Shown: one piece after another, positions 10,382 to 21,408 of the stretch
Layout of the letters: each line of letters opens with the position of its first letter
How positions within the stretch are numbered: the stretch's first letter is position 1
Translations under genes and position numbers: made by a program
Notes under the pieces: generated by a model
Database searches by the model: none
Told to the model about the DNA's origin: nothing
The model's input: only the letters and a program-made list of their open reading frames with translations
Assembly (NCBI RefSeq): GCF_000818015.1
Contig: NZ_CP007511.1
Coordinates: 2,800,501-2,864,500, forward strand
Direction of reading: 5' to 3'
Length of the DNA stretch: 64,000 nucleotides
Origin: Stutzerimonas balearica DSM 6083
GTDB taxonomy: Bacteria > Pseudomonadota > Gammaproteobacteria > Pseudomonadales > Pseudomonadaceae

Positions 10382-11122
10382 TCAGCCCTGAGCAGCCTCG
10401 GAGGCCACTTCCTCGACGAACTCGTCGGCACCGCCAGCGGTGGCCTGACGGCCGCGCAGCACGGCGTCAGCCATGGAGCTCAGGTAAAGCTGCACGGCGC
10501 GGATGGCGTCGTCGTTACCCGGGATGATGTAGTCGACACCTTCGGGGCTGCTGTTGGTATCGACAATGCCGATCACCGGAATGCCCAACTTGTTGGCTTC
10601 GGAAATCGCGATGCGCTCATGCTCAACGTCGACGACGAACATGGCGTCCGGCAGGCCGCCCATATCCTTGATACCGCCCAGGCTGCGCTCGAGCTTTTCG
10701 AGATCGCGCGAGCGCATCAGCGCTTCTTTCTTGGTCAGCTTGTCGAAAGTACCATCCTGCGACTGGGTTTCCAGTTCGCGCAGACGCTTGATCGAAGCAC
10801 GAATGGTCTTGTAGTTGGTCAGCATGCCACCCAACCAGCGGTGGTCGACGTACGGCTGGCCGCAGCGAGCGGCTTCTTCGCGAACGATCTTGCCGGCGGA
10901 ACGCTTGGTACCGACGAACAGGATCTTGTTCTTGCCAGCTGCCAGCTTTTCAACGAAACGCAGCGCGTCGTTGAACATCGGCAGGGTCTTTTCCAGGTTG
11001 ATGATGTGAATCTTGTTGCGCGCGCCGAAAATGTACTTGTTCATTTTCGGGTTCCAGTAACGGGTCTGGTGGCCGAAGTGCACACCGGCCTTCAGCATAT
11101 CGCGCATGGTGACTTGAGACAT
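10382..11122 (-). CDS. rpsB: 30S ribosomal protein S2
   Basis: S2 binds the head-body junction of the 30S subunit and is needed for S1 assembly. The 246-residue protein starts [20 protein letters not shown], carries the S2 signatures ([36 protein letters not shown]) and ends in an acidic-polar tail. The ATG at 11122 is preferred over an upstream in-frame codon because it matches the family. It begins the rpsB-tsf operon and has a 130-bp structured leader. Confidence 0.98.
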   Translation of the reverse strand: MSQVTMRDMLKAGVHFGHQTRYWNPKMNKYIFGARNKIHIINLEKTLPMFNDALRFVEKLAAGKNKILFVGTKRSAGKIVREEAARCGQPYVDHRWLGGMLTNYKTIRASIKRLRELETQSQDGTFDKLTKKEALMRSRDLEKLERSLGGIKDMGGLPDAMFVVDVEHERIAISEANKLGIPVIGIVDTNSSPEGVDYIIPGNDDAIRAVQLYLSSMADAVLRGRQATAGGADEFVEEVASEAAQG

Positions 11123-11258
11123 GATTTGTCCTCGAATAGTCGGGTTAGGCCTCCACACGTCCCGCTATCCAACTCTTGCGAGCACCCAGGATAGGCGTGT
11201 CGACGCGTGTGTGGGTTAAGCCCACCGGGTGGTCCCCCGCTGAGCGGCGCGTTTTATA
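11123..11258 (-). promoter_or_regulatory. rpsB promoter and structured 5' leader (candidate S2 autoregulatory RNA)
   Basis: On the minus strand a TATAAA -10-like hexamer occupies 11258-11253; a matching -35 is not obvious. The transcript leader between it and the rpsB ATG is GC-rich and contains a 5-bp hairpin GTGGG/CCCAC (11211-11225) plus further potential pairings. Gammaproteobacterial rpsB leaders are known targets of autogenous repression by S2; whether this leader fits that motif needs a covariance model. Confidence 0.4.
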
Positions 11259-11383
11259 GCACAGTCGCCTTCTGCAGGCTAGCACGCCGACGCAGGACGG
11301 CGATTTCTGCAGTCCATTCTGCTTTCGTTTATCATCGCCGCTTCCGATTTTTGCCTTGCGCCGGTGGGCGCCCGAGGGTTTGC

Positions 11384-12166
11384 ATGACTGTCACCATCAA
11401 GACGCCCGAAGACATCGAGAAAATGCGCATCGCCGGCCGTCTGGCCGCCGAAGTCCTGGAAATGATCGAGGCGCACGTGAAGCCGGGCGTGACGACCGAA
11501 GAGCTCGACCGCCTCTGCCACGACTACATCGTCAACGAACAGCAAGCCATCCCGGCACCGCTCAACTACAAGGGCTTTCCGAAGTCGATCTGCACGTCGA
11601 TCAACCATGTCGTCTGCCATGGCATCCCGAACGACAAGCCGCTGAAGGATGGCGACATCCTCAACATCGACATTACCGTCATCAAGGACGGCTATCACGG
11701 CGACACGAGCAAGATGTTCATCGTCGGCAAGGCGGCCGAATGGGCCGAGCGCCTGTGCAAGGTCACCCAGGAGTGCCTGTATAAAGGGATCGAATTGGTT
11801 CGTCCGGGCGCTCGTCTGGGTGACATCGGCGAGGTGATCCAGAAGCACGCCGAGAAGAACGGCTTCTCGGTCGTACGCGAATACTGCGGCCACGGGATCG
11901 GCAAGGTCTTCCACGAAGAGCCGCAGGTGCTGCATTACGGTCGCGCTGGCACCGGGCTAGAACTGAAAGAAGGCATGACCTTCACCATCGAGCCGATGAT
12001 CAACCAGGGTCGCGCCGAAACCCGCCTGCTCGGCGACGGCTGGACCGCGATCACCAAGGACCGCAAGCTTTCGGCGCAGTGGGAACACACCATCCTCGTC
12101 ACCGCGGACGGCTACGAGATCCTCACGCTACGTAGCGACGACACCATTCCACGCGTTCCGGCCTGA
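11384..12166 (+). CDS. map: Type I methionine aminopeptidase
   Basis: Removes the initiator methionine from nascent proteins, using two divalent metals. The 260-residue protein begins MTVTIKTPEDIEKMRIAGRL; the metal ligands are seen in the pita-bread fold motifs DILNIDITV, GYHGDTSKMF, YCGHGIGKVFHE and FTIEPMINQG. The open frame extends 59 codons upstream through the intergenic region; the ATG at 11384 is the family start. It is divergent from rpsB, as usual in Pseudomonas, and 42 bp upstream of glnD. Confidence 0.97.
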   Translation: MTVTIKTPEDIEKMRIAGRLAAEVLEMIEAHVKPGVTTEELDRLCHDYIVNEQQAIPAPLNYKGFPKSICTSINHVVCHGIPNDKPLKDGDILNIDITVIKDGYHGDTSKMFIVGKAAEWAERLCKVTQECLYKGIELVRPGARLGDIGEVIQKHAEKNGFSVVREYCGHGIGKVFHEEPQVLHYGRAGTGLELKEGMTFTIEPMINQGRAETRLLGDGWTAITKDRKLSAQWEHTILVTADGYEILTLRSDDTIPRVPA

Positions 12167-12208
12167 CCTTAGCCGCCACCCTGCCCTGGCCCAGACAGAG
12201 GATCTCGC

Positions 12209-14911
12209 ATGCCCCAAGTGGACCCCGAGCTGTTCGATCTCAGCCAGTTCCAGGCAGAGCTGGCGCTCAAGGCCAGCCCCATCCCGGCATATAAGAAGGC
12301 CATTCGCCAGGCGCGCGAAGTGCTCGACAAGCGTTTTCTCGCCGGCCGCGACATCCGCCGCCTGATCGAAGATCGCGCCTGGTTCGTCGATCAGATCCTG
12401 CGCGCCGCCTGGAAGCGCTTCGACTGGGACAAGGGCGCGGATATCGCGCTGGTCGCCGTCGGCGGCTATGGCCGCGGTGAGCTGCACCCCTTCTCCGACA
12501 TCGATTTGCTGATCCTGCTCGACGGGGACGACCACGAGCTGTTTCGCGACGCGATCGAGGGTTTTCTCACCCTTCTCTGGGACATTGGCCTTGAGGTTGG
12601 CCAAAGCGTCCGCTCGGTGGCCGAATGCGCCGAGGAGGCCCGTGCGGACCTGACCATCATCACCAACCTTATGGAGAGCCGGACCATCGCCGGCCCCGAG
12701 CAGCTTCGCCAGCGCATGCTGCAGGTGACCAGCCCTGCCGAAATGTGGCCGAGCAAGGAGTTCTTCCTCGCCAAGCGCAACGAGCAGCGGCAGCGCCATT
12801 CCAAGTACAACAACACCGAATACAACCTGGAGCCCAACGTCAAACGCTCCCCCGGCGGACTGCGAGACATCCAGACGATCCTCTGGATCGCCCGGCGCCA
12901 GTTCGGCACCCTGAATCTACAGGCCGTGGTCGATCAGGGCTTTCTCACCGAGGGCGAATACCAGCTACTGGTATCGGCCCAGGAGTTCCTGTGGAAGGTC
13001 CGCTACGGTCTGCACCTGCTGGCAGGGCGCGCCGAGGACCGGCTGCTGTTCGATCACCAGCGCAAGCTGGCGGCCCTGCTCGGCTACGAAGACAACGACG
13101 CCAAGCTGGCCATCGAGCGCTTCATGCAGAAGTATTACCGGGTCGTCATGAGCATCGCCGAGCTGAGCGACCTGGTGGGCCAGCACTTCGCCGAGGTCAT
13201 TCTCTGGGAAGGCGACTCCGGCCCGAGCATTCCGCTCAACAGCCGATTCCTGGTGCGCGACGGGTATCTGGAAGTCAGCCATCCCTCGATCTTCAAGCGC
13301 ACCCCGTTCGCGATCATGGAAACCTTCGTGCTGCTTGCCCAGCACCCGGAGATCGAAGGCGTCAGGGCGACGACGATTCGCCTGCTACGTGATCACCGCT
13401 ACCTGATCGATGACGATTTTCGCTGTGATATCCGCAACACCAGCCTGTTCATCGAACTGTTCAAGTGCAAGGAAGGCATTCACCGCAACCTGCGACGCAT
13501 GAATCGCTACGGCATCCTCGGTCGCTACCTGCCGGAGTTCGGTCACATCGTCGGGCAGATGCAGCACGACCTCTTTCACATCTATACGGTCGATGCGCAC
13601 ACGCTGAACGTCATCAAATACCTGCGCAAGCTCACCAAACCGGGAGTCGCAGAGAAGTACCCACTGGCGAGCAAGCTGGTCGAGCGACTACCCAAGCCGG
13701 AACTCATCTACATTGCCGGCCTGTATCACGACATCGCCAAGGGGCGCGGTGGCGACCATTCCGAGCTGGGCGCCGTCGACGCCGAGCAGTTCTGCAGCCG
13801 CCACAAGCTGCCCGCCTGGGACACGCGACTGGTGGTCTGGCTGGTACAGAACCATCTGGTGATGTCGACCACCGCGCAGCGCAAGGACCTTTCCGACCCC
13901 CAGGTCATCAATGATTTCGCACAGATCGTCGGCGACGAGACACATCTGGACTATCTCTATGTGCTGACGGTCGCCGACATCAACGCGACCAACCCGACGC
14001 TGTGGAACTCCTGGCGCGCCAGCCTGCTCCGCCAGCTGTATACGGAAACCAAACGCGCGCTCCGGCGTGGCCTGGAGAACCCGCTGGGGCGCGAAGAACA
14101 GATCCGCCAGAGCCAGCGCGCCGCGCTGGATACCCTGGTACGCAACGGCACCGACCCGGACGATGCAGAGCAGCTCTGGGCGCAACTGGGCGACGACTAC
14201 TTTCTGCGTCACACCGCCAGCGATATCGCCTGGCACACCGAGGCAATCATCGACCACCCGAGCGATGGCGGCCCGCTGGTACTGATCAAGGAAACCACCC
14301 AGCGGGAGTTCGAAGGCGGCACGCAGATCTTCATCTACGCGCCGGACCAGCACGACTTCTTCGCGGTAACCGTGGCGGCAATGGACCAGCTCAACCTGAA
14401 TATCCACGACGCCCGGATCATCACCTCCACCAGCCAGTTCACCCTCGACACCTACATCGTGCTCGACGCCGATGGCACGCCGATCGGCGATAACCCGGAG
14501 CGCATCGAAGAAATCCGCCAGGGCCTGATCGACGCCCTGCGCAACCCCGACGAGTACCTGACCATCATTCAGCGTCGCGTTCCTCGGCAGCTCAAGCACT
14601 TCGCCTTCGCGCCGCAGGTAACGATCCTCAACGACACCCAGCGCCCCCAGACCATCATCGAGATCATCGCGCCGGACCGCCCAGGCCTGCTGGCGCGTGT
14701 CGGTCAGCTGTTCCTGGCGTTCGATCTGTCCGTCCAGAACGCCAAGATCGCCACGCTTGGCGAGCGGGTCGAGGACGTGTTTTTCGTGACCACCGAAGAC
14801 AACCAGCCGCTGTCCGACCCGGAACTCTGTGCGCGCCTGCAACAGGCGCTGGTCGATCAACTGCAGCAGGACAACCAGCAGCAGATCTCTCCTAGCTCCA
14901 TCGAATTCTGA
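12209..14911 (+). CDS. glnD: Bifunctional uridylyltransferase/uridylyl-removing enzyme GlnD
   Basis: Senses glutamine and uridylylates or deuridylylates PII (GlnK/GlnB), the top of the nitrogen regulation cascade. The 900-residue product has the nucleotidyltransferase motif [15 protein letters not shown] at 85-99, a central helical region, an HD hydrolase domain ([16 protein letters not shown] near residue 510) and two C-terminal ACT domains (about 705-785 and 815-890; second begins [17 protein letters not shown]). All catalytic motifs are intact. Convergent with the antiporter operon. Confidence 0.97.
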   Translation: MPQVDPELFDLSQFQAELALKASPIPAYKKAIRQAREVLDKRFLAGRDIRRLIEDRAWFVDQILRAAWKRFDWDKGADIALVAVGGYGRGELHPFSDIDLLILLDGDDHELFRDAIEGFLTLLWDIGLEVGQSVRSVAECAEEARADLTIITNLMESRTIAGPEQLRQRMLQVTSPAEMWPSKEFFLAKRNEQRQRHSKYNNTEYNLEPNVKRSPGGLRDIQTILWIARRQFGTLNLQAVVDQGFLTEGEYQLLVSAQEFLWKVRYGLHLLAGRAEDRLLFDHQRKLAALLGYEDNDAKLAIERFMQKYYRVVMSIAELSDLVGQHFAEVILWEGDSGPSIPLNSRFLVRDGYLEVSHPSIFKRTPFAIMETFVLLAQHPEIEGVRATTIRLLRDHRYLIDDDFRCDIRNTSLFIELFKCKEGIHRNLRRMNRYGILGRYLPEFGHIVGQMQHDLFHIYTVDAHTLNVIKYLRKLTKPGVAEKYPLASKLVERLPKPELIYIAGLYHDIAKGRGGDHSELGAVDAEQFCSRHKLPAWDTRLVVWLVQNHLVMSTTAQRKDLSDPQVINDFAQIVGDETHLDYLYVLTVADINATNPTLWNSWRASLLRQLYTETKRALRRGLENPLGREEQIRQSQRAALDTLVRNGTDPDDAEQLWAQLGDDYFLRHTASDIAWHTEAIIDHPSDGGPLVLIKETTQREFEGGTQIFIYAPDQHDFFAVTVAAMDQLNLNIHDARIITSTSQFTLDTYIVLDADGTPIGDNPERIEEIRQGLIDALRNPDEYLTIIQRRVPRQLKHFAFAPQVTILNDTQRPQTIIEIIAPDRPGLLARVGQLFLAFDLSVQNAKIATLGERVEDVFFVTTEDNQPLSDPELCARLQQALVDQLQQDNQQQISPSSIEF

Positions 14912-14927
14912 GCCACGGCTCGCCGGT

Positions 14928-15257
14928 TCAGTCCCAGGGCTTGCCCTGGGTTCGCTCGGTGCGATCGAGCTTCTGCTGCATCGCGGCCTTGGCCAGCATG
15001 TGTGCACTGACCGGCGCGGTGAGCAGGAGGAACAGGATGATCAGTACCTCGTGCAGGCTGATACTGCCCCGCTGCACACCGAAGAAAATGCCCGATGCCA
15101 CGACGATGCCGCCGACCCCCAGCGTGGTGGCCTTGGTTGGCCCGTGCAGACGCGTATAGAAATCGGGTAAACGATAGAGCCCGATCGCACCGATCAGGGC
15201 AAACAGGCTGCCGCCGAGCAAAAAAAGACTGATGACGATTTCCAACCAGAGCGGCAT
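14928..15257 (-). CDS. mnhG: Monovalent cation/proton antiporter subunit G (MnhG/PhaG/ShaG)
   Basis: Small membrane subunit of the multisubunit Na+(K+)/H+ antiporter (CPA3). The 109-residue protein has three predicted transmembrane helices and the family segment IGLYRLPDFYTRLHGPTKATTLG. Last gene of the operon, 10 bp after mnhF. A CCCAGGGC/GCCCTGGG inverted repeat lies inside its last codons. Confidence 0.93.
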   Translation of the reverse strand: MPLWLEIVISLFLLGGSLFALIGAIGLYRLPDFYTRLHGPTKATTLGVGGIVVASGIFFGVQRGSISLHEVLIILFLLLTAPVSAHMLAKAAMQQKLDRTERTQGKPWD

Positions 15258-15267
15258 GTTCTAAACC

Positions 15268-15537
15268 TCAGTCGATGATATCGCCGTGAAGCAAGTGCTT
15301 GGCCACTGCCACGGTACTGACGAAGCCCATCACGGCTATCAGCAGCGCGGCCTCGAAGAAGATGTCCGAAGCCAGCCACACACCGAACAGGATGATCAGG
15401 GCCAGACCGTTAATGTAGAGCGTGTCGAGCGCCAGGATGCGGTCCGGCATGTCCGGCCCCTGAATCAACCGCAGCATGTTGAGCACGACCGCGATGCTGA
15501 GCAGCACGAAGCACAGCGGAATCACATACGCGAGCAT
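15268..15537 (-). CDS. mnhF: Monovalent cation/proton antiporter subunit F
   Basis: Eighty-nine-residue, three-helix membrane subunit of the CPA3 antiporter. The MnhF/PhaF signature GPDMPDRILALDTLYIN follows the first helix. The start overlaps the end of mnhE by 16 bp, indicating coupled translation in the mnhABCDEFG-type operon. Confidence 0.93.
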   Translation of the reverse strand: MLAYVIPLCFVLLSIAVVLNMLRLIQGPDMPDRILALDTLYINGLALIILFGVWLASDIFFEAALLIAVMGFVSTVAVAKHLLHGDIID

Positions 15538-16019
15538 TCGAATATCTCCAGCAGCGGGGCTTCGTAACGCGTCTTTACCTGCTCGACGATTTCGTCGGGA
15601 TTCGGAGCGTCGAGCACGTGCAGCAGCAGCACCCGGCGATCAGGGCTGAGGCCGGCCGAGACTGTCCCGGGCGTAAGCGAGACGATGCTGGTCAGCACGG
15701 CGAGGACGAACTCATCGCCGATGTCCATCGGCACCTCGACGAACGCCGGATGCAGACGATTCTTCGGCCCGAGCACCAGCTTGGCGACGTGCAGGTTCGC
15801 CATCACGATATCGCCTACCACTCGCCCGACGAAGCGCAGCAGGCACAACGGCCGACGCACCGCTGGCACCGGAACGAGGAAGCCGTTAGCGAGCAGCGGA
15901 ATCGCCCAGCCGAGAAACAGCGCCAGCAAAAGCTGGCCGAACGACCACGTATTGGCCAGTAGCAACCACAGCAGCGCCAGCAGCAAGGTCAGCGCCGGAT
16001 TGGGCAGCCATCGTTTCAT
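15522..16019 (-). CDS. mnhE: Monovalent cation/proton antiporter subunit E
   Basis: MnhE/PhaE subunit, 165 residues, starting MKRWLPNPALTLLLALLWLLL with N-terminal membrane helices and a soluble C-terminal part. The conserved region VLTSIVSLTPGTVSAGLSPD is present. The start chosen overlaps the mnhD stop as ATGA; a longer frame (43 more codons) lies wholly inside mnhD and is rejected. Confidence 0.93.
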   Translation of the reverse strand: MKRWLPNPALTLLLALLWLLLANTWSFGQLLLALFLGWAIPLLANGFLVPVPAVRRPLCLLRFVGRVVGDIVMANLHVAKLVLGPKNRLHPAFVEVPMDIGDEFVLAVLTSIVSLTPGTVSAGLSPDRRVLLLHVLDAPNPDEIVEQVKTRYEAPLLEIFECSRM

Positions 16020-17515
16020 GCCTGCGCCCCCCGGATGATTGCAAGATAGGGCCCGAGTTCGAGCAGCTGCGCCGCGGTTGCCTGTAGATAGCCGATGATG
16101 GGCTGAGCGAAAACCACTAGCGCGACACTCCCCGCCAACAACCCGCACGTCGCCAGCAGACGGACACCATCGGCCGTTGCCCCGGCCGGCTCACCGCTGC
16201 CGCGCCAGAAAACCAGGCTTCCCGAGCGGCTGAGCGCAATCAGCATACCCAGCCCACCGATCAGCAGCACCGGCCAGAACATCAGGGCCGAAGGGCCCGG
16301 CGGCACAGCCCGGAGCAGCATCAACTTGCCGAAAAAGCCGGAAAACGGTGGCAGCCCCACCACCGAGATCGCGCCGATGAAAAACAGCACACCGAGTAGC
16401 AGCGGTTGGCGCAATGCGGGGCCTGGAATCAGTTCGCCCCCCACGTTGCCGCGCTGCCGCGCGACCAGGTCGGCGAGCAGAAACAGCCCGCCGCTGACGA
16501 GCGTGGTGTGCAGCAGGTAATAGAGGGCAGCGCTCAAGCCGGCTTCGCTACCGAAGGCCAGGCCAGCCAGCAGGGTTCCCACCGAGACAATCACCAGATA
16601 GCCCAGCGTGGTCTGCAGATTGCGACTGGCGAGCGCTCCCAGCACGCCTGCCAGCAGAGTCACGAGGGCGAGCGGCCACAGCCAGTCAGCGACCATGTTC
16701 GCCAGCGGACCGGCCTCACTGCCATAGATCAGCGAGAAGACCCGGAGGATGGCATACAGCCCCACCTTGGTCATGATCGCGAACAGTGCCGCCACCGGCG
16801 CCGTCGCTGCTGCGTAGGCCCGTGGCAGCCAGAAGTGCAGCGGCAAGATGGCGGCCTTCAGGGCGAATACCACGAGCAGCAGATAGCCGGCCGCGGCGAC
16901 CAGAGGCGCCAGGGCTTCATCCATCTCGGCGACACGCAGCGCCAGGTCGGCCATGTTCAACGTGCCGAGCACCCCGTAAAGCAGGCTGACGCCGATCAGA
17001 AACAGCGCCGAGCCCAGCAGGTTCAGCACAACGTAATGGATACCCGAGCGAACCCGCCGCTGTCCGTGGCCATGCAGCAGCAAGGCATAGGAGGAGATCA
17101 GCAGGATCTCGAAGAACACGAAAAGGTTGAACAGGTCGCCCGTCAGAAAGGCGCCGTTAATGCCGAGCAGCTGAAACTGATAGAGCGCATGGAAGTTCGG
17201 CCCGCGTTCGTCATCGCCGCGGCAGGCGTACAGCAGGGAAAGACTGGCGAGCACGGCGGTCAGCAGCAGCAGCATCGCGCTCAGCCGATCGAGCAACAGG
17301 ATGATGCCAAACGGTGGCTGCCAGTTGCCCAGCGCGTAGAGACGCAGCTCGCCATCGCCCGCCAGCACGACCAGCCAAGCCGCCAAAGGCACCAGCAGCG
17401 CTGCCGCCAGCACCGACAGCCCGCGTTTGGCGGCCAGCGGCATGCGGTGCGCCAGCAACAACAGCGCACCGGTAAACAGCGGCAACAGGATGGGGAAAAT
17501 CAACGCGTGAGTCAT
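16016..17515 (-). CDS. mnhD: Monovalent cation/proton antiporter subunit D
   Basis: 499-residue polytopic membrane protein of the NADH-quinone oxidoreductase chain N/M family (proton-translocating fold), about 14 transmembrane helices. Includes the NuoL/M/N-like core with KAAILPLHFWLPRAYAAAT, which contains the conserved lysine and helix break. It overlaps mnhC by 4 bp upstream and mnhE by 4 bp downstream. Confidence 0.94.
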   Translation of the reverse strand: MTHALIFPILLPLFTGALLLLAHRMPLAAKRGLSVLAAALLVPLAAWLVVLAGDGELRLYALGNWQPPFGIILLLDRLSAMLLLLTAVLASLSLLYACRGDDERGPNFHALYQFQLLGINGAFLTGDLFNLFVFFEILLISSYALLLHGHGQRRVRSGIHYVVLNLLGSALFLIGVSLLYGVLGTLNMADLALRVAEMDEALAPLVAAAGYLLLVVFALKAAILPLHFWLPRAYAAATAPVAALFAIMTKVGLYAILRVFSLIYGSEAGPLANMVADWLWPLALVTLLAGVLGALASRNLQTTLGYLVIVSVGTLLAGLAFGSEAGLSAALYYLLHTTLVSGGLFLLADLVARQRGNVGGELIPGPALRQPLLLGVLFFIGAISVVGLPPFSGFFGKLMLLRAVPPGPSALMFWPVLLIGGLGMLIALSRSGSLVFWRGSGEPAGATADGVRLLATCGLLAGSVALVVFAQPIIGYLQATAAQLLELGPYLAIIRGAQA

Positions 17516-17841
17516 TCGCGCGACTCCCGCCCGTCGACATGATCGGTTCCGAGCTCACCGATACCGCGCAGCGCCAGCACCACCACGAAGGCGGTCATGG
17601 CGAAACCGATGACGATCGCCGTCAGGACCAAGGCCTGCGGCAATGGATCGACATAATCCTTGCTCTGGCCGATCACCGCCGGCGCGCCGGTCACCAGGCG
17701 CCCCATGGAAAAGATGAACAGATTGACCGCATAGGAAATCAGCGTAAGGCCAACCACGACCGGAAAGATGCGCGCGCGCAACAGCAGATACACCCCGCTG
17801 AACACCATGACGCCAAGTGTCACAGCCAGCACCGCCTCCAT
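17512..17841 (-). CDS. mnhC: Monovalent cation/proton antiporter subunit C
   Basis: 109-residue NuoK-like subunit with three transmembrane helices ([20 protein letters not shown] first). The family segment GLTLISYAVNLFIFSMGRL is present, followed by PLPQALVLTAIVIGFA. The ATG overlaps the upstream gene's stop in TAATG, so the long upstream open frame inside mnhA is not used. Confidence 0.93.
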   Translation of the reverse strand: MEAVLAVTLGVMVFSGVYLLLRARIFPVVVGLTLISYAVNLFIFSMGRLVTGAPAVIGQSKDYVDPLPQALVLTAIVIGFAMTAFVVVLALRGIGELGTDHVDGRESRE

Positions 17842-20633
17842 TACAACACCTCCTTGCAGGTCGCATCCTGGCTGACATGTCCGATGTTGGAGAGCATCAG
17901 CAAGGTGGCGCCGACAACCACGAGATACACGCCCAGATCGAACAGCATCGCCGTGGCCAGTTCGACATCGCCGATCAGCGGGATATGGAAGTGGCCGAAG
18001 GCCGAGGTCAGAAACGGATAACCGAGCGCCAGACTGCCAAGCCCGGTAAACCCGGCGATCAACAGGCCGGCCCCACAGACCAGGTGGTAGCTCACCGGCT
18101 GCCGCTCCTGGGCCCAAGCAACGCCGTGGGCGATGTACTGCAGAATCAGCGCTACCGCCGTGATCAGGCCGGCAATGAAGCCACCACCCGGCAGGTTGTG
18201 CCCACGCAGGAAGATGAACACCGAGACCATCAGCGCCATCGGCAGCAACGCCCTGGCCAGCACGTAAAGGATCATTGGGTGGCGATCGGCCGACCAGAAG
18301 CGACCGACATAGTCACGGCGCGGCGGCGCCAGGCGCAACCCATGCAAAAGCCCGAAGATGCCGATCGCGGCGATCGCCAGCACGGTGATTTCGCCGAGCG
18401 TATCGAAGCCACGGAAGTCCACCAGAATCACGTTGACGACGTTCTTACCCCCGCCACCGGAAACGCTGTTTTCCAGGAAGAACGAGGCGATGCTGTCGTA
18501 TGGCCGGGTCAGCGCAGCAAACGTCAACAAGGCGATGGCGACGCCGCAACCACCCGCAATGAGCACGTCTCGGAACATCCGCAAGCTACTCGACTCGGCT
18601 GGCGTATGCGCTGGCATGAACAGAAGGGCGAGCACCAGCAGGATGATGGACACCACCTCGACCGACAGCTGAGTGAGCGCAAGATCGGGGGCGGAATAGC
18701 GGGCGAAGGCCAACGAAACCAGCAAGCCGACCGTACTGAGCATCATCAGCGAAACCAACCGGCGCCGGTGATAGACGACCGTCAACAGCGCGGCCAGCGC
18801 CAGCAGCGTCATGCCGCCGACCGTCACAGCATCGAGCGGAGTGAGCGCGACCGGCCCCTCCAGCGGCGCCAGCGGCGTCAACGCATAGATCACCAGGACC
18901 AGAACGGCCACCAGCATCAGCAGGAGGTAACGCTGCAGCGAACCGCCGTCCACCAGGGCGTCCAGCCGCCGCACCGTCTCGGTAAGTGCCTTCATCATGC
19001 GTTCGAAGACCAGCACCGAATCGATGCTTGGCAGGCCTTCGTACCAGCTGAACAGCCATCTGCGCGTCGCATAGATACCCAGCCCGCCGGCGAGTGCTAC
19101 AAAGCTCATCAGCAGCGGCAGGTTGAAGCCATGCCAGATCGACAGGCTGTACGCCGGCACGTCGCCATTGAGCGTGGCACCGACCGCCGCGGCGAGCAGC
19201 GAGGCGACCGTATAGCCCGGCAACATGCCGACTACCAGACACAGCAGCACCAGGACTTCCACCGGGATCTTCATGTAGCGCGCCGGCTCGTGAGGCGGGT
19301 ACTTCGGCAGGTCGATCGGCTCGCCGTTGAAGAACACGTCGTGAATGAAGCGTACCGAATAGGCGACCGAGAAGGCCCCGGCAACGGTCGCAAGGACCGG
19401 AATGGTCCAGTAGAAGCTGCCCAACAGGTGCTGCTCGAGCGTCTCGGCGAAAAACATTTCCTTGCTGAGAAAACCGTTCAGCAGCGGCACGCCGGCCATC
19501 GCCAGCGAAGCGACCATGGCGAGCGCCGCGGTATGCGGCATGTATTTCCACATGCCGTTGATCCTGCGCATGTCCCGCGTACCGGTCTCGTGATCGATGA
19601 TGCCGGCGGCCATGAACAGCGAGGCCTTGAATGTGGCGTGGTTGATGATATGGAACACCGCCGCCACGGCAGCAACGCGCGAATCAAGGCCGAAGAGCAG
19701 CGTAATGAGGCCCAGGTGACTGATGGTCGAGTAGGCCAGCAGCCCCTTGAGATCGTGCTGGAACAGTGCCATCACGGCGCCGATCAGCAGGGTCGCCAGC
19801 CCCGTCAGGCTGACCATGTAGAACCACCACTCCGACTCCGACAGGGCCGGGTACAGGCGGGCCAGCAGAAATACGCCGGCCTTGACCATCGTCGCCGAAT
19901 GCAGGAACGCCGACACCGGCGTCGGCGCGGCCATCGCCTGTGGCAACCAGAAGTGGAAGGGAAACTGCGCCGACTTGGTGAACACGCCGAGCAAGACGAG
20001 CACCAGCGTCAGTGGATACAGCGCGTGCGCGCGGATCTGATCGCCTGCCGTGATCACCTTGCTCAGTTCGAAGCTGCCGACGATATGGCCAAGCAGCAGA
20101 ATGCCGGCCAGGAGCGCCAGGCCTCCTCCGCCGGTGATGGCCAGTGCCATCCGAGCACCGCGCCGGGCGTCGGCGCGATGGTTCCAGTAGCCGATCAGCA
20201 AGAACGATGAAAGGCTGGTCAGCTCCCAGAACATCAGCATCAGCAGCAGGTTCTCGGAAAGCACCACGCCCAGCATCGAGCCCATGAACAGCAGGAAGAA
20301 GCCGAAGAAACGTCCCATCGGGTCTTTCTTCGACAGGTAATAGCGCGCGTAGAGAATCACCAGCAGGCCGATGCCGAGAATCAGCAGGGCGAACAGAAAG
20401 CCCAGGCCATCGAGGCGTAGCGCCAGATCGAGCCCGAGGTCGGGCAGCCAGCCCTGCCGGGCGATCAGGACTTCCCCGGCGAATACCGACTCACGCTGCG
20501 CGAGCAGGATCGACAGGGCAGCCAAAGGCGCCACGCCCGCGCCGAAGGCACAGGCCGATCGGCCGAATCGCTCAAGCAGTAGCGGCAGGAAGATCCCCGC
20601 AAACGGCAGAGCAATGATCAGCGCAAGCGCCAT
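17841..20633 (-). CDS. mnhA: Monovalent cation/proton antiporter subunit A (fused A/B type)
   Basis: Large subunit of the Sha/Mnh/Pha antiporter, 930 residues, about 20 membrane helices. The first ~500 residues are NuoL-like ([57 protein letters not shown]). A middle DUF4040-like segment follows (about 610-690), and the C-terminal ~200 residues correspond to the separate MnhB subunit ([19 protein letters not shown]). The A+B fusion is usual in pseudomonads. ATG at 20633 has an AGGGGG ribosome site. The complex exports Na+ or K+ in exchange for protons and supports pH and salt tolerance. Confidence 0.94.
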   Translation of the reverse strand: MALALIIALPFAGIFLPLLLERFGRSACAFGAGVAPLAALSILLAQRESVFAGEVLIARQGWLPDLGLDLALRLDGLGFLFALLILGIGLLVILYARYYLSKKDPMGRFFGFFLLFMGSMLGVVLSENLLLMLMFWELTSLSSFLLIGYWNHRADARRGARMALAITGGGGLALLAGILLLGHIVGSFELSKVITAGDQIRAHALYPLTLVLVLLGVFTKSAQFPFHFWLPQAMAAPTPVSAFLHSATMVKAGVFLLARLYPALSESEWWFYMVSLTGLATLLIGAVMALFQHDLKGLLAYSTISHLGLITLLFGLDSRVAAVAAVFHIINHATFKASLFMAAGIIDHETGTRDMRRINGMWKYMPHTAALAMVASLAMAGVPLLNGFLSKEMFFAETLEQHLLGSFYWTIPVLATVAGAFSVAYSVRFIHDVFFNGEPIDLPKYPPHEPARYMKIPVEVLVLLCLVVGMLPGYTVASLLAAAVGATLNGDVPAYSLSIWHGFNLPLLMSFVALAGGLGIYATRRWLFSWYEGLPSIDSVLVFERMMKALTETVRRLDALVDGGSLQRYLLLMLVAVLVLVIYALTPLAPLEGPVALTPLDAVTVGGMTLLALAALLTVVYHRRRLVSLMMLSTVGLLVSLAFARYSAPDLALTQLSVEVVSIILLVLALLFMPAHTPAESSSLRMFRDVLIAGGCGVAIALLTFAALTRPYDSIASFFLENSVSGGGGKNVVNVILVDFRGFDTLGEITVLAIAAIGIFGLLHGLRLAPPRRDYVGRFWSADRHPMILYVLARALLPMALMVSVFIFLRGHNLPGGGFIAGLITAVALILQYIAHGVAWAQERQPVSYHLVCGAGLLIAGFTGLGSLALGYPFLTSAFGHFHIPLIGDVELATAMLFDLGVYLVVVGATLLMLSNIGHVSQDATCKEVL

Positions 20634-20828
20634 GAGCGAGCCCCCTTAAGCACCCCAAGCGGGTGGCGATGCAGTTCCAGATAAGTCAACCCGACATGCC
20701 GGTCATCATGAATGGGCAGCCGATTATCCATATCGGAGACCGCAGCGCCACGCGTGGATATATTTCTAAAAGCTATTGGGCCGGCCGCCAACTTGCTCGG
20801 CAACTTGCACCACGGGGTACCCGTTGCG
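20634..20828. other. Intergenic region upstream of the antiporter operon
   Basis: 195 bp between the mnhA start and the end of the SlyB-like gene, both minus strand. It probably holds the antiporter promoter; I cannot assign -35/-10 elements with confidence and see no strong hairpin. Confidence 0.4.
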
Positions 20829-21290
20829 TCAGGGGGCGACGCGACTGGTACCGCTAACGGTCAGAATGCGCACCCGCTGCCCCACGCGGAACACCTGGTT
20901 CGGCTCCACCTCTTGAACATAGGCGCGGGTGGTGCCGTCATCCTCACGGACCGTGATCTCGACGCCCTGGGCTCGGGTGATCCCCTCTTCCGCAGCGGCG
21001 CCGAGCATCCCGCCAGCCACCGCACCGATCACCGCTGCGACCGCACTACCGCGGCCGCCGCCGACACCGCTGCCGGCCACGCCACCTACGATGGCACCGG
21101 CGCCGGAGCCGATCGGCGTCTTGGTACCTTCGATCTTCACCGGCCGCAGCGACTCGATGGTGCCATAGCGAACCGTTTGAACCGCGCGCGCCTCGTCGCG
21201 CGAGTAGGTATCCCCCGTGAGGCTGGATGCACAACCGCTAACCGCAAGCGCGACGGCCGTGAACGAAGCAAGCAGAATCGAATGGCGCAT
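20829..21290 (-). CDS. SlyB-like outer membrane lipoprotein with glycine zipper
   Basis: 153-residue lipoprotein. The signal peptide ends in a lipobox with Cys20 (AVSGC). The centre (about 60-100) is a glycine-zipper two-helix segment (GSGAGAIVGGVAGSGVGGG, then AVIGAVAGGMLGAAAEEG), typical of SlyB/Rickettsia 17-kDa antigens; the C-terminal part is a small beta domain. SlyB proteins stabilise outer-membrane proteins under stress and are often PhoP-controlled; regulation here is not visible. It stands directly upstream of the antiporter operon, as in P. aeruginosa. Confidence 0.85.
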   Translation of the reverse strand: MRHSILLASFTAVALAVSGCASSLTGDTYSRDEARAVQTVRYGTIESLRPVKIEGTKTPIGSGAGAIVGGVAGSGVGGGRGSAVAAVIGAVAGGMLGAAAEEGITRAQGVEITVREDDGTTRAYVQEVEPNQVFRVGQRVRILTVSGTSRVAP

Positions 21291-21408
21291 GGAGAACCTC
21301 CTGACGGACGATTTGAACCGCTACCGCGACGAGCAGCGGGCTGGCTGTTAGCCGCATGGTACATGGCGGCCTGCGTCTGTACCCTACGCAAGCCCAGAAT
21401 CTCTCCCG

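Noticed and set aside
14933..14950. CCCAGGGC/GCCCTGGG inverted repeat as terminator between glnD and mnhG
   Set aside because: Loop of two bases, no U-run, and it lies inside the final codons of mnhG.
17817..20210. 797-codon plus-strand open frame antisense to mnhA
   Set aside because: Very rich in Gln, His and Arg, the usual shadow of a high-GC membrane protein gene; the minus-strand product is a clear antiporter subunit.
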